Both the position numbers and the translations under genes were made by a program. DNA of 64,000 nucleotides from Massilia sp. CF038 (GTDB taxonomy: Bacteria > Pseudomonadota > Gammaproteobacteria > Burkholderiales > Burkholderiaceae_D). Location: NCBI RefSeq assembly GCF_900129765.1, contig NZ_FQWU01000006.1, positions 62,001 to 126,000 on the forward strand, in the 5' to 3' direction. A model generated the notes under the pieces. The model saw nothing but the letters and a program-made list of their open reading frames with translations, searched no databases and was not told the DNA's origin. How positions within the stretch are numbered: the stretch's first letter is position 1; the number at the start of each line of letters is the position of its first letter. Below are positions 30,755-40,321 of this stretch, piece by piece.

Positions 30755-31870
30755 TTACAGGCCGATATGGAAGGCGTCGATGAAGTGCTTCAGCCCCCCC
30801 GGCTCGGCTTTTTTCCAAGCCTCAAATTCGGCGCGGTAGGATTCCTGATAGTGGAGTGCAAACACCGCCGCCTTCAGCTGGCCAGCCTGATGAAAGCGCA
30901 GCAGATCTTTTAAACTTTGACTCACGAGTTTGTCGCGGGCGCCGGACTGGATGATCGCCTCGGCAGTTTTTTTCCAGCGTGCCACCTCTGCCGCAGCCGG
31001 CAAGGCGGTGTCGCCCACATGCTTGCCATTCGCGCTGGCGTAGGCAAGCCAGGCCGCGTTGTCAGCCTTCCCTGGAACTGGCAGCGTCGCTGGACGCCAC
31101 GAAAAGTATCCCAAGCGCTGGCCGTCTCTAGTGGCAAGAAGACGAAGGCGTGCCCAGCTTGTTTTCGCGCTGGGCAGTGCTGCCAGGGCGGACAGCGCTG
31201 CAACTTGCGCCTCATCGAACCGTTCCTGCCGGATCAGCGCATCGGCTAAAAAGCGCCAGCCTGCACCCGACTGAGGGTCAAGCGTGACAGCCCGGCGCAA
31301 TGCCGTTTCGGCACGAGGGAAATCCTCGCGTTGGAGGTGAAAATTCCCGATAGACAGTAATGGCGCCGGATAGCTTGGATCCAGCTGGACTGCCAGTTCA
31401 TATTTTTGCAGCGCTTGGTCATAGGCCTTCTGCTGAAGCAACAGATTACCTTCGGCAAGGGCTTGTTCAGCAGCCGCTGTTCCTGTCATTGCAGGCTGAT
31501 CGTCATTGTTGCCCAATGAGCGCAGCAGCGCCTGCGCGACCGCGTCATGCCGGTCAATCGCCAGCGCGCTGCGGGCAAGCGTCAGGGCTTTCTCGCGGAC
31601 CTGAGGATGCTCCGGAAACGAACTGGTGTCCAACAAGTCGGCAAGGATCAGCGCGGCTGCGGAGTTTGCCTGCGAGGACTTCGGGTCAGCACGCGCGGCC
31701 TGCTCGTATTGCAGGAGCGCGCCGAATGTATCGTTGTTGGATTCCAGACGCTGTGCTTCATGGATGAAGGCTTGTGCCTTGGGATCCGTCGAGTCGTTGT
31801 CGGCCATCGCTGGCAGTACCTGGGTCAATGCTGCGAGCAGCAACATGGAGCGCATCAGCATAGCGGCCAT
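30755..31870 (-). CDS. TPR-repeat protein, exported
   Basis: A 371-aa protein with a signal peptide (MLMRSMLLLAALTQVLPAMA). At least three TPR-like repeats lie around residues 60-220 (clear ones are ALAEGNLLLQQKAYDQALQK and LSIGNFHLQREDFPRAETAL, each with the 34-residue spacing of proline/glycine turns). TPR arrays are protein-interaction scaffolds; the partner is unknown. ATG 31870 follows GGAGAA and begins the signal peptide; the frame to 32041 overlaps rdgC and is rejected. Convergent with dinB and divergent from rdgC. Confidence 0.75.
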   Translation of the reverse strand: MAAMLMRSMLLLAALTQVLPAMADNDSTDPKAQAFIHEAQRLESNNDTFGALLQYEQAARADPKSSQANSAAALILADLLDTSSFPEHPQVREKALTLARSALAIDRHDAVAQALLRSLGNNDDQPAMTGTAAAEQALAEGNLLLQQKAYDQALQKYELAVQLDPSYPAPLLSIGNFHLQREDFPRAETALRRAVTLDPQSGAGWRFLADALIRQERFDEAQVAALSALAALPSAKTSWARLRLLATRDGQRLGYFSWRPATLPVPGKADNAAWLAYASANGKHVGDTALPAAAEVARWKKTAEAIIQSGARDKLVSQSLKDLLRFHQAGQLKAAVFALHYQESYRAEFEAWKKAEPGGLKHFIDAFHIGL

Positions 31871-32030
31871 TTCTCCATAGAAAACCACATCATGCCATGG
31901 GACATTAGATTGTTGAGAAAATGTCAGCACCGCCGCGCCACAGTGGGAGCAAGTCCTCAGCCTGTTGGCATACCTGAGCGTGTAAAATATCGTTCCTTCG
32001 GAAATTTTGACTGAAACAAGGCAAACGCAC

Positions 32031-32927
32031 ATGTGGTTCAAGAATCTTCAGATTTATCGCCTGCCCGCTCCCTGGGCCTACACCCCTGAGCAGCTGGAAG
32101 CGGCGCTCGCACCACAGAGTTTCGTGCCTGCCACCAGCAATGAATTGCTGCGCCAGGGCTGGGATACCCCGCGTCCGAATGGCGGTCTGGTCCACGTGGT
32201 CAACAAACAGATGCTGATTCTGCTGGGCACCGAAAAGAAGCTGCTGCCTGGTTCGGTTATCAATCAGGTGGCCAAGGCCAAGGCAGCCGAGCTGGAAGAA
32301 GCGCAAGGTTTCGCTCCCGGCAAAAAAGCCATGAAAGAATTGAAAGAGCGCGTGGCCGACGAATTGCTGCCACGTGCGTTCAGCATCCGCAGCAACGTCT
32401 GGACCTGGATCGATCCGGTCAACGGCTGGCTGGTGGTCGATGCGGCCAGCCCGTCCAAGGCGGACGATGTGGTCAAGCTGCTGCTCAAGGCAGTCGACCG
32501 CATGCCGCTGGAAAGCCTGCGCGTGCAACGCTCGCCCGTTGCGGTAATGACCGCCTGGCTGGAAACCGATGAAGCGCCGGTCGGCTTTACGGTCGATCAG
32601 GATACCGAACTGCGCGCCACCGGCGAAAGCAAGGCGGCTGTGCGTTACGTGAAGCACGCGCTGGAAGCGGACGACATCCGCCGCCATATCGCTGCAGGCA
32701 AGCAATGCACCCGTCTGGCCATGACTTGGAACGACAAGATTTCCTTCGTGCTCACGGAGTCGCTGGCGATCAAGGGCATCAAGCCACTCGATGTGATCAA
32801 GGAAAATGATGCCAGCACCCGCAACGACGAAGAGCGTTTCGACAATGACATGATGCTGATGACGGGCGAACTGGCAAAAATGATGGCCGACATCGTGGAA
32901 GCCCTGGGCGGAGAAGCCAAAGCCTGA
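32031..32927 (+). CDS. rdgC: Recombination-associated protein RdgC
   Basis: A 298-aa ring-forming DNA-binding protein that inhibits RecA filament formation. The characteristic start [11 protein letters not shown] and the following P-W-x-x-x-x-E-Q-L-E-x-A-L fit the family, as do [19 protein letters not shown] and the C-terminal helical region. Typical length is ~300 aa. ATG 32031 is the family start; an upstream in-frame ATG at 32007 is not. A terminator follows at 32953. Cytoplasmic, nucleoid-associated. Confidence 0.96.
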   Translation: MWFKNLQIYRLPAPWAYTPEQLEAALAPQSFVPATSNELLRQGWDTPRPNGGLVHVVNKQMLILLGTEKKLLPGSVINQVAKAKAAELEEAQGFAPGKKAMKELKERVADELLPRAFSIRSNVWTWIDPVNGWLVVDAASPSKADDVVKLLLKAVDRMPLESLRVQRSPVAVMTAWLETDEAPVGFTVDQDTELRATGESKAAVRYVKHALEADDIRRHIAAGKQCTRLAMTWNDKISFVLTESLAIKGIKPLDVIKENDASTRNDEERFDNDMMLMTGELAKMMADIVEALGGEAKA

Positions 32928-32952
32928 TAAATGAAGTGGTGTGAAAAAGACA

Positions 32953-32984
32953 AAACCGGGCAATTGTGCGCCCGGTTTTTTTTT
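32953..32984 (+). terminator. Intrinsic terminator of rdgC
   Basis: AACCGGGC ... GCCCGGTT stem of 8 bp with an 8-nt loop, then nine T residues; 28 bp after the rdgC stop. Confidence 0.93.
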
Positions 32985-33057
32985 GCCGTGTGATTATTGA
33001 TCTTGCATAAGTAATAATGTATATTGCAAGAAATCTCACCATGCAAAAAGGATAATC

Positions 33058-34545
33058 ATGACTATAAATACACTGTTTTCGCGCGCAGGCCTGCTGCCCC
33101 GCGTGACGCTGCTATCCTGCGTGCTGCTGGCCGGCTGCGGCGGCGGTGGTGGTGGCGGCAATTCCTCGCCCACGCCGACCCCGGCCCCAACGCCGACGCC
33201 CACGCCAACCCCGACACCCACGCCGACCCCGACCCCAACGCCGACCCCAACGCCGATTCCACCCGTCGGTCCGCAGCCACCGGTTGCCCTGGTGTCGTTC
33301 ACGGGCGATGCGAATGTGGGCGCGGACAGCGTCGATGCCAGCACGATTATCGGTGGCCAACTGACTCTGGATGGGGGCGTGAGCACGGACCCTGAAGGCG
33401 GTCCGCTGACGTATGCATGGACCATCGCCAACAAACCGGTGAGCAGCACGTTGACGCTGAGCAGTTCCACTGCAGCGGCGCAAACAATCGCCCCCGACGT
33501 CCCCGGTACCTACGAACTGAATCTGGTGGTCAAGGACAACCAGGGGCTGACGGCGGCGAAAAAGAGTACGGTACTGGTCAAAACCAGCGCACCGTTGCCG
33601 ACCAGCTTTGTACCGCTGGCAACCCGATACAGCAAGTCGCTGAACAAGCTCGTCACGATTTCAAGCGCGCCCGCAGCGCTGACGATTATGGATCCGCAGT
33701 CAGGTGCGGTGAAGAAGACCGCGTTGCCTGTGCTGGTCAACTTCGCGCTGGAATTGAGCCCGGACGGCAAGCTGGCCATGGTGCTGCAGCAAGGCAGTGT
33801 CAGCCTGTATGACGTGGCCACTGGCGCCCTGATCAGGACCACGCCGGTGCCCACGCTGCATAATGCCGCGTTTGTTCTGGATAGTGGCCTGACGTATGTG
33901 ATCGGCGGCCGCGCCGTCGATCCTTTGCTGCCGCCTGTCACCGTGATCAACGCCCGTACCGGCGCCAACCTGACCGCCACACTGGGCATGGACGATCTCT
34001 CGGTCGTCACGGGTGACCGCGGCATTTATTCCGCCCTGAAGAACCGCGTGTACCACTTTGACGCGGGCGCCAACCAGGTGGTCAAGTACTTCGATATCTC
34101 GCCAACCACGGGCAAAGTCTCCGGCGCAGGGCAAGTCTTCTATGGGCCGACCGGCCAGATTTCACCGGCCTTCTTCCTGGCCCAGAATGACGAAGTCCTG
34201 CTGGGCAGGAACCGCGACTACCTGTTCACCAGTCCAACGCCGAGCTACGCCGGCACCTGGAACGCGGGTGGTCCTACCGCGCTGCAATGGGCCAGCACTT
34301 CGCCAGTCAACGGGGAAACCGTGATGCTGACCATTTCGGGCGGCTTGCTGCGCCAGTCCTACAGCAGCTTTACCACGGTGAACATGGTCTACGGTCAGGA
34401 CGTCGCGCTGCCGCTGGTGAACGGTCAGCCAGCCTACGGCGTCGGGGTGTTCCATACCACGGCCGGCAAGCAAATCTTTGTGCTGCAAACCGGAACGGCC
34501 GTGCCAAACAACGCCGCTGCCCAAGCGCACGTTGTGATTCGTTAA
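33058..34545 (+). CDS. PKD-like cell-surface lipoprotein with TP-repeat linker
   Basis: A 495-aa lipoprotein. Lipobox LAGC (Cys about residue 27) is followed by a run of glycines and a long Thr-Pro repeat linker (about residues 37-66), then a PKD/cadherin-like beta-sandwich (~residues 75-165; DANVGADS, DPEGGPLTYAWTI, GTYELNLVVKDNQG). The rest (~170-495) shows repeated short beta segments such as LELSPDGKLAMVL and YDVATGALIRTT, like a beta-propeller of YncE type. Function unknown; an outer surface or periplasmic binding role is inferred. RBS AAAGGA lies 8 nt upstream of ATG. Confidence 0.8.
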   Translation: MTINTLFSRAGLLPRVTLLSCVLLAGCGGGGGGGNSSPTPTPAPTPTPTPTPTPTPTPTPTPTPTPIPPVGPQPPVALVSFTGDANVGADSVDASTIIGGQLTLDGGVSTDPEGGPLTYAWTIANKPVSSTLTLSSSTAAAQTIAPDVPGTYELNLVVKDNQGLTAAKKSTVLVKTSAPLPTSFVPLATRYSKSLNKLVTISSAPAALTIMDPQSGAVKKTALPVLVNFALELSPDGKLAMVLQQGSVSLYDVATGALIRTTPVPTLHNAAFVLDSGLTYVIGGRAVDPLLPPVTVINARTGANLTATLGMDDLSVVTGDRGIYSALKNRVYHFDAGANQVVKYFDISPTTGKVSGAGQVFYGPTGQISPAFFLAQNDEVLLGRNRDYLFTSPTPSYAGTWNAGGPTALQWASTSPVNGETVMLTISGGLLRQSYSSFTTVNMVYGQDVALPLVNGQPAYGVGVFHTTAGKQIFVLQTGTAVPNNAAAQAHVVIR

Positions 34546-34557
34546 GCGCAGTTGGCG

Positions 34558-34597
34558 AAAAGCCGGCGTGCCCCGCAAGGGCCGCCGGCTTTTTTTT
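34558..34597 (+). terminator. Intrinsic terminator of the PKD-lipoprotein gene
   Basis: AAAGCCGGCG and CGCCGGCTTT form a 10-bp stem with a 14-nt GC-rich loop, followed by a T tract; 13 bp after the stop and just before the convergent asparaginase gene. Confidence 0.9.
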
Positions 34598-34609
34598 CGT
34601 CTGCGCGGA

Positions 34610-35095
34610 TTACAAGGGCTGGAACACGCCTGCTGCGCGGTTCTTGGTCACGTTATCCCAGGCAAAAACCTGGCCGTTCATGGCCACGTAGACGCCGGCC
34701 GGCAGGGTTTGTGCGGCGGCGCTGGCAAAGCCCAGATTGAACAGCGCGTCGGAGTTGGCGATCGAATACGGAATCATGGCGCCTGTGAAAACGATCGTTT
34801 TGCCCAGCGCCTGGGCGCCCAGAACCGCGGCGGTCTCCTTCATCGTATCGGTCCCGTGCACAATGACGATGGCTTTCTCGGCCGCGCCCTGGCACGAAGT
34901 GAGTACACGCTCACGGTCCGCATCCTGCATGTCCAGCGAATCGAGCAGGGGGAGAATTTCGAGTTGCACGGGGATGGTCATGCGGCTGCGCGCGATCACT
35001 TCCGGCAAGTGGCTGTCGGCAAAACCCAGTGTGCCGTTCAGTTCGTTGTAATGTTTGTCGAAAGTGCCGCCGGTGGCGATGATGCGCAAGCTCAT
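34610..35095 (-). CDS. Single-domain asparaginase-like protein
   Basis: A 161-aa protein corresponding to the N-terminal domain of L-asparaginase only. ATGGTFDKHYNELNG holds the nucleophilic Thr motif and IVHGTDTM the second Thr-Asp pair. The C-terminal domain of full-size enzymes (~330 aa) that carries part of the active site is absent. Such short asparaginase-domain proteins exist as a family in proteobacteria; whether they hydrolyse asparagine is unclear. The stop is intact and not frameshifted, as the ending TKNRAAGVFQPL looks natural. ATG 35095 (MSLRIIATGG) matches the family start. Confidence 0.83.
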   Translation of the reverse strand: MSLRIIATGGTFDKHYNELNGTLGFADSHLPEVIARSRMTIPVQLEILPLLDSLDMQDADRERVLTSCQGAAEKAIVIVHGTDTMKETAAVLGAQALGKTIVFTGAMIPYSIANSDALFNLGFASAAAQTLPAGVYVAMNGQVFAWDNVTKNRAAGVFQPL

Positions 35096-35151
35096 AATGT
35101 TCTGGAGATTCTGTGGAAAAAGGTGCCTAATGATACCGGTTAGCATCGCCC

Positions 35152-36033
35152 GTGTCGAAACGCGCAAACATCGCAGCTGAGCTAAAATCAAGCGCACCGT
35201 CAAACCCTCATGCCTCTGACAGCCGTTACGACGGCGCCGATTTCAACCACGCCCATCTCCTCCCCATGAAAGCCGTTGCCCCAGGTACCGTTATTTTCCA
35301 TCGCCATCGCGGGTATGGCGTCATCACGCATGTCAACCTGCTCACGGGCTGGATTTCCGCCCGCTTCGGCAGCGAAGCGCGCACTCTGGACCTGAATCTG
35401 TCGCAAGACGAAGTCCAGCATGCCGACGGTGAAGCGATCCTGTTCCGCCACGCGCCACCAGACCGGATGCCGCACGCGCGTCTGATGGCCATGGTGCGCG
35501 CACTGCATCAGGCCGGCTATGAGAAGCTGTATCTGTATTCCTGGCCCAAGCCATCCGGTCTGCACTGGCGTTGGCATTTGTTTACCGGCCAGCGCAACTG
35601 GATGCAGCGACCCTGGCGCGAAGGCTGGTATGGTTCGGGAGCCGAGTACAACAGCAATCCGGTGATGGGATGGGGCGATTCTCCTGGCGCCAGCACCGAC
35701 GAGCTGATCCATGCGCTGGCCAAATTTGATCCCCAGGGCCTGGCCCAGGCGCTGGGGCGCGACGAAGACCACCGCAACTGGTTCGAAGGCGTATGCCAGG
35801 CGCTGCTGCCGGGCTATATGTACAGTCTGGACATGGAGCGCGCCGCCGCCGGCGGTTTGCGCGACGCGCCGCCCGTGCCAGTGATTGCCGTGCGTGCGGG
35901 TTTACCGGCTTATCAAGGTCCTCCTATCGGCTGGCCGCCAGGCTGGGCTGGTCTGTGGACTGGCGCGCATGTGCTGCCGGCGCCGCCGATTCGGGTTCTT
36001 GGCGAAACAAGCTTGCGGGAAACATCCGATTAG
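35152..36033 (+). CDS. Conserved hypothetical protein with CarD/Tudor-like N-terminus
   Basis: A 293-aa protein of unrecognised family. Residues ~40-85 (VAPGTVIFHRHRGYGVITHVN then GWISARFGSE) resemble the CarD/UvrD Tudor-like or small barrel module, which grips DNA or RNA polymerase. The middle (about 105-175) is Trp-rich (LYLYSWPKPSGLHWRWHLFTG, NWMQRPWREGWYGSGAEYNS). The C-terminal 40 residues are Pro/Gly-rich. The start is uncertain: GTG 35152 has no clear site, and ATG 35266 (MKAVAPG) would fit the domain better. Divergent from the asparaginase gene. Cytoplasmic by appearance. Confidence 0.6.
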   Translation: MSKRANIAAELKSSAPSNPHASDSRYDGADFNHAHLLPMKAVAPGTVIFHRHRGYGVITHVNLLTGWISARFGSEARTLDLNLSQDEVQHADGEAILFRHAPPDRMPHARLMAMVRALHQAGYEKLYLYSWPKPSGLHWRWHLFTGQRNWMQRPWREGWYGSGAEYNSNPVMGWGDSPGASTDELIHALAKFDPQGLAQALGRDEDHRNWFEGVCQALLPGYMYSLDMERAAAGGLRDAPPVPVIAVRAGLPAYQGPPIGWPPGWAGLWTGAHVLPAPPIRVLGETSLRETSD

Positions 36034-36161
36034 CGCCGCCTGTCGCAGTATCCCAACAGCATAGTCTTCTGACATTTTCGTACTTACGAGAAAATGTTAT
36101 TATCGTTTTCTCAATGTCGCCCTATTCTCCGGGCACAAGTAATCGATCACAAGGCTTGCCA

Positions 36162-36992
36162 ATGTCCACGTCCAACTCGCTCATGCCGCCCGCGTCCCGG
36201 GGTACGGACTTGCTCGACGTCTTCCCGCGCCGGCGTATTCACATCTATTTTGGCGGCACCGTCGACAACACCCTGACCATGTTTGCCATGGCGCTTGTCT
36301 TCGGCGTGCTGGTGCTGCTGTCCATGGGCTTGAGCTTGCCGGACATTGCGCGCGATGCCGCCATGAAGCGGGAAGGCAAATCCGTGGTGGAAGAAAACGC
36401 CGAAATCGACGGCGCCTGCCGGCGTATGAAGTTCATCTTCGTCGATTGCGAAGCCAAGATCACCTATCGTCCAGATCCCGCGGTCGACCAGCTGGCCACG
36501 GTCGAGCAGAGCTACCTCTTCCTTGGCACCAGCTACGAGACCACCGTGGACGTCCTGCGCAGCACGGTTCGCCCGGAACGCGTCACCACCACGCTGGGCA
36601 CCGCCCATATCGGCAACCGCATCTTTACCTTGCTGGTGCTGTGCGCAGTGCTCGGTGCCCTGTCCTGCTTGTGTGCCCGGATGGGCTGGCGCAGTAAGCA
36701 GCGTGTGCGCCTGGAAGGCAAGAAGATGGAACTGCGGCCCCTGATCGTGACGGTGCGCGATATCGACCGTCACAACAATGTACGCTTCGAAAGCACAGTC
36801 GACGGCGTACAAGTGAAGAGCAGCAACCGGCTGCGGGTCGGCGACCAGCCTCTGTACCTGCCCGGCACGCCAGGGCTGGCGCTGGCAGTCGCAGTGCCCG
36901 ATTCGCCCTTGCTGATCCTGATCGATCACGATCTGACCGTGCTTGCCTTTACCGAGCAGGAACGGGCGCAGATCCGCGCCGCGCTAGCGTGA
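36162..36992 (+). CDS. Membrane protein with two TM segments, unknown
   Basis: A 276-aa protein. TM1 is about residues 36-58 (TLTMFAMALVFGVLVLLSMGL) and TM2 about residues 148-172 (IFTLLVLCAVLGALSCLCARM). Between them lies a ~90-residue extracytoplasmic segment with two Cys (CRRMKFIFVDCEAKI), then a C-terminal cytoplasmic part with V-T-V-R-D-I-D-R and L-I-D-H-D-L. No known family seen. ATG 36162 lies after a purine-poor site, so the start is moderately sure. Its 3' end overlaps the convergent dehydrogenase gene by 9 bp. Confidence 0.6.
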   Translation: MSTSNSLMPPASRGTDLLDVFPRRRIHIYFGGTVDNTLTMFAMALVFGVLVLLSMGLSLPDIARDAAMKREGKSVVEENAEIDGACRRMKFIFVDCEAKITYRPDPAVDQLATVEQSYLFLGTSYETTVDVLRSTVRPERVTTTLGTAHIGNRIFTLLVLCAVLGALSCLCARMGWRSKQRVRLEGKKMELRPLIVTVRDIDRHNNVRFESTVDGVQVKSSNRLRVGDQPLYLPGTPGLALAVAVPDSPLLILIDHDLTVLAFTEQERAQIRAALA

Positions 36993-37976
36993 GTCGAGCG
37001 CGGCCGGATTAAGGATATTGCTCGGCGTGCCCTTCGCAAACTGCACGATGTTCTCGAACGCCGCCTTGAAATACATTTCGTAGCTATCCTTTTCAACGTA
37101 GCCCAGGTGCGGCGTGGCCAGCACGGTCGGAATGCGCAATAGCGGCGCGTCCGCTGCCAGCGGCTCGCTGGTGAACACATCGAGCGCTGCCTGGCCTGGC
37201 CGGCCCAGGTGTAATGCCGCTTCCAGCGCCCCCTCTGCCACCAGTTCGGCGCGGCTGATATTGACCAGCAAGGCCGTCGGTTTCATGCGCGCCAGATCGT
37301 CGGCCTGCACAATGGCGCGCGTGGCCTCGACCAGCCGCAGGTGCAGGCTGAGTACATCTGCACGCGCAAAAAAATCGGCGCGCGACGGTGCTGCTTCAAA
37401 GCCGTCGGCCTGGGCGGCAGCGCGGCTGGCGTCGCCGCCCCAGACCAGTACCTGCATGCCAAAGGCCTTGCCGTAACCGGCTACCAGCCGGCCAATCTTC
37501 CCGTAGCCCCAGATCGCCAGCGTTTTGCCGCGCAGCACAGTACCAAGGCCGTTCAAGGCGGGATTGATGGAGGCGGTCTGCCACAGTCCATCTTTCAGGT
37601 TGTTCGCATAGGGCACGATTTTCCGCGACGCCGCCATGATCAGCGCCCAGGCCAGTTCCGCCGGGGCCACAGGCGAACCCACCACTTCGGCAATTGCGAT
37701 GCCATGCTCGGTGGCAGCCGCCACATCCACATGGCCGCTGACCTTGCCGGTCTGCGAGATGAGCTTCAGATTGGGCAATTTGCTCAGCAGCGCGCGTGAC
37801 AGCGTGGTCCGTTCACGGATCAATACCAGGGCCTCAAACGGAGCCAGACGGATGGCCAGCTGGCCGGCGCCGCGGGCTGAATTGTTGAAGATTTTCACGT
37901 CGTGGCCGGCCAAAAGTTCGATGCAATCCAGATTCCGGACTGCATCTTGAAAGTCATCAAGTATGGCTATTTTCAT
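36984..37976 (-). CDS. D-2-hydroxyacid dehydrogenase family protein
   Basis: A 330-aa NAD-dependent 2-hydroxyacid dehydrogenase related to phosphoglycerate dehydrogenase-like enzymes. The Rossmann motif is GYGKIGRLVAGYGKAFGMQV (about residues 157-176, GxGxxG). The substrate domain has RERTTLSRALLSKLPNLKLI and the QTGKV segment. The expected catalytic Arg (NISRAEL), Glu (FTSEPL) and His (ATPHLGY) are all present. Family substrates range from 2-oxoacids to phosphoglycerate; specificity here is open. Convergent with the membrane protein gene. Confidence 0.87.
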   Translation of the reverse strand: MKIAILDDFQDAVRNLDCIELLAGHDVKIFNNSARGAGQLAIRLAPFEALVLIRERTTLSRALLSKLPNLKLISQTGKVSGHVDVAAATEHGIAIAEVVGSPVAPAELAWALIMAASRKIVPYANNLKDGLWQTASINPALNGLGTVLRGKTLAIWGYGKIGRLVAGYGKAFGMQVLVWGGDASRAAAQADGFEAAPSRADFFARADVLSLHLRLVEATRAIVQADDLARMKPTALLVNISRAELVAEGALEAALHLGRPGQAALDVFTSEPLAADAPLLRIPTVLATPHLGYVEKDSYEMYFKAAFENIVQFAKGTPSNILNPAALDSR

Positions 37977-38306
37977 GGAAGTTGAGCGAAGTTAGATAAA
38001 AATTCGTAGGACAATAACGGGATCTGGTGATTTCGGAATAGCCTACTACGTCACTCAACTATTCTTACTACATTTTCGTTTAAATCGGCTATTGGCAGGT
38101 GTACAATCGGGCCAAAATTAAGGCGCCGACCCGTCGGTTCCAGCAGGACCGTTCCACCAACCCCTCTACCTTCGCCGGGGTTGTCGACAAGACCGCCGTA
38201 TCGCCGAACCATCCCCTGGATTGGATTTCCGAGCGCAAGCCACAAGCTGACGACGATCCTGCCGTGCCGGAACAAGAAAAGAATTCTTATTGGCATTGGA
38301 GGTAGT
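37977..38306 (+). promoter_or_regulatory. pckG upstream region
   Basis: A 330-bp gene-free stretch between the divergent dehydrogenase and pckG. It is AT-rich until about 38110 and contains TACAAT at 38102-38107, a possible -10 element; the matching -35 is not clear. A 69-codon open frame (38099-38305) inside it ends before pckG and looks like a chance frame. A strong ribosome-binding site GGAGGTAG sits at 38298-38305. Confidence 0.4.
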
Positions 38307-40172
38307 ATGAATCAGCCCGTTATGGGTGGCGTAGCAACATTGAACGCCCCAGCTTACATCAAACATCAAAAGCTCATCAATTGGGTCAGCGAAATTGCTG
38401 CCCTGACGAAGCCGGCCCGCATCTACTGGTGCGACGGCTCGCAGGAAGAGTACGATCGCCTGTGTGGCGAGATGGTCGCCGCTGGCACCATGAAAAAACT
38501 GAACCCGGCCAAGCGTCCGGGGTCTTACCTGGCATGCTCGGACCCGACCGACGTCGCCCGCGTGGAAGACCGCACTTACATCTGCTCCGAAACCAAAGAG
38601 CAGGCCGGGCCAACCAACAACTGGATGGCCCCGGTTGAAATGCGCAATACCCTCAACGAACTGTTCGACGGCTGCATGGCTGGCCGCACCCTGTACGTGG
38701 TGCCGTTCTCGATGGGCCCGCTTGGTTCGCCGATCGCCCATATCGGCGTGGAACTGTCCGATTCGCCTTACGTTGCCGTCAACATGCGCATCATGACGCG
38801 CATGGGCAAAGCTGTGTACGACGTGCTGGGCACCGACGGCGAGTTCGTGCCTTGCGTGCACACCGTGGGCGCGCCACTGGCCGCTGGTCAAAAAGACGTG
38901 GCCTGGCCGTGCAACAAAACCAAATACATCGTGCACTATCCTGAGACGCGCGAAATCTGGTCCTTCGGTTCCGGCTACGGCGGCAATGCGCTGCTGGGCA
39001 AGAAGTGCTTCGCGTTGCGCATTGCTTCCAACATGGGCTTCCAGGAAGCCCAGGCAGGCGGCACAGGCTGGCTGGCAGAACACATGCTGATCCTGGGCGT
39101 TGAATCGCCTGAAGGCAAAAAGCACTACGTGGCAGCGGCCTTCCCTTCGGCTTGCGGCAAGACCAACTTCGCCATGCTGATTCCGCCAGCAAGCTTCAAC
39201 GGCTGGAAAGTCACCACCATCGGCGACGATATCGCCTGGATCAAACCAGGTGCCGATGGCCGCCTGTACGCCATCAATCCCGAAGCCGGCTACTTTGGCG
39301 TGGCACCGGGCACCAACACCAAGACCAATTCGAACTGCATGGCCTCGATGGATGCCAACACCATCTTCACCAACGTCGCGCTGACCGACGATGGCGATGT
39401 CTGGTGGGAAGGCCTGACCAAAGAGGCCCCGGCGCACCTGATCGACTGGCAGGGCAATGACTGGACCCCGGAATCGGGCGTCAAGGCAGCGCATCCGAAT
39501 GCCCGCTTTACCGTTGCGGCAACCCAGAATCCGGTGCTTGACCCAGCCTGGGACGATCCTGCCGGCGTGCCGATCTCGGCTTTCATCTTCGGTGGCCGCC
39601 GGTCGACCACGGTGCCGCTGGTGACCGAAGCGCGCAACTGGAACGAAGGCGTCTACATGGCCGCGACCATGGGCTCCGAAACCACCGCGGCCGCTGCCGG
39701 CCAGATGGGCATCGTGCGCCGTGATCCATTCGCCATGCTGCCTTTCATCGGCTACAACATGGCTGACTACTTCCAGCACTGGCTGGACATGGGCAAGAAA
39801 ATCGGCAGCAAGAACGCCGCAGCCCTGCCGAAGATTTACTGCGTCAACTGGTTCCGTACCGATGAAGCAGGCAAGTTCGTCTGGCCTGGCTTTGGCGACA
39901 ATATGCGCGTCCTGAAGTGGATGCTCGAGCGCATCGAAGGCAGCGCTGGCGGCACCGAAAACGTGTTCGGCACCACCCCGAACTTTGCTGACCTGAACTG
40001 GGACGGCCTGGAATTCACCGAGCAGCAGTTCAACACGATCACCTCGATCGACACCGCTGCCTGGAAAGAAGAACTCAAGCTGCACGATGAGTTGTTCGAG
40101 AAGCTGGCTTATCACCTGCCACAAGAACTGGTCACGACCAAGACCGATCTGGAAAAACGCCTCGCGTCATAA
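38307..40172 (+). CDS. pckG: Phosphoenolpyruvate carboxykinase (GTP)
   Basis: A 621-aa GTP-dependent PEP carboxykinase that converts oxaloacetate plus GTP to phosphoenolpyruvate, CO2 and GDP, the first committed step of gluconeogenesis. The P-loop is [12 protein letters not shown] (Phe279 to Met290, with the reactive Cys283 and Lys285). Other family segments are [13 protein letters not shown] near the N-terminus, [16 protein letters not shown], and [12 protein letters not shown]-type substrate-binding residues. The start is set by GGAGGTAG upstream of ATG. Full family length. Strong terminator at 40190. Confidence 0.97.
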   Translation: MNQPVMGGVATLNAPAYIKHQKLINWVSEIAALTKPARIYWCDGSQEEYDRLCGEMVAAGTMKKLNPAKRPGSYLACSDPTDVARVEDRTYICSETKEQAGPTNNWMAPVEMRNTLNELFDGCMAGRTLYVVPFSMGPLGSPIAHIGVELSDSPYVAVNMRIMTRMGKAVYDVLGTDGEFVPCVHTVGAPLAAGQKDVAWPCNKTKYIVHYPETREIWSFGSGYGGNALLGKKCFALRIASNMGFQEAQAGGTGWLAEHMLILGVESPEGKKHYVAAAFPSACGKTNFAMLIPPASFNGWKVTTIGDDIAWIKPGADGRLYAINPEAGYFGVAPGTNTKTNSNCMASMDANTIFTNVALTDDGDVWWEGLTKEAPAHLIDWQGNDWTPESGVKAAHPNARFTVAATQNPVLDPAWDDPAGVPISAFIFGGRRSTTVPLVTEARNWNEGVYMAATMGSETTAAAAGQMGIVRRDPFAMLPFIGYNMADYFQHWLDMGKKIGSKNAAALPKIYCVNWFRTDEAGKFVWPGFGDNMRVLKWMLERIEGSAGGTENVFGTTPNFADLNWDGLEFTEQQFNTITSIDTAAWKEELKLHDELFEKLAYHLPQELVTTKTDLEKRLAS

Positions 40173-40189
40173 GCGCATCGCGGGAAATG

Positions 40190-40220
40190 AAAACGGCACC
40201 TTCAGGTGCCGTTTTTTTTT
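40190..40220 (+). terminator. Intrinsic terminator of pckG
   Basis: AAACGGCACC-TTCA-GGTGCCGTTT, 10-bp perfect stem with tetraloop and a following T tract; 18 bp after the stop. Confidence 0.95.
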
Positions 40221-40229
40221 GCCCTGCAC

Positions 40230-40313
40230 TTCGTCCTCGCGGAGGCGGGGACCCATAGCGTGCTGAACAACTTCGGCAGCGTGCTATGGGTCCCCGCCTT
40301 CGCGAGGACGATG
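40230..40313. repeat. REP/BIME element, locus E
   Basis: Left arm GTCCTCGCGGAGGCGGGGAC and right arm CCCCGCCTTCGCGAGGACG around a centre GTGCTGAACAACTTCGGCAG. That centre (with small changes) also occurs at 6050 in locus B, so these two elements belong to the same subfamily. Confidence 0.9.
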
Positions 40314-40321
40314 TGGTGGTG

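Noticed and set aside
33160-33270. Short tandem repeat that might be a CRISPR or minisatellite
   Set aside because: It is the in-frame Thr-Pro codon repeat of the lipoprotein linker, with no spacers.
38099-38305. Small open frame of 68 codons ahead of pckG
   Set aside because: No ribosome-binding site, no family features and ends at the pckG ribosome-binding site; treated as leader DNA.
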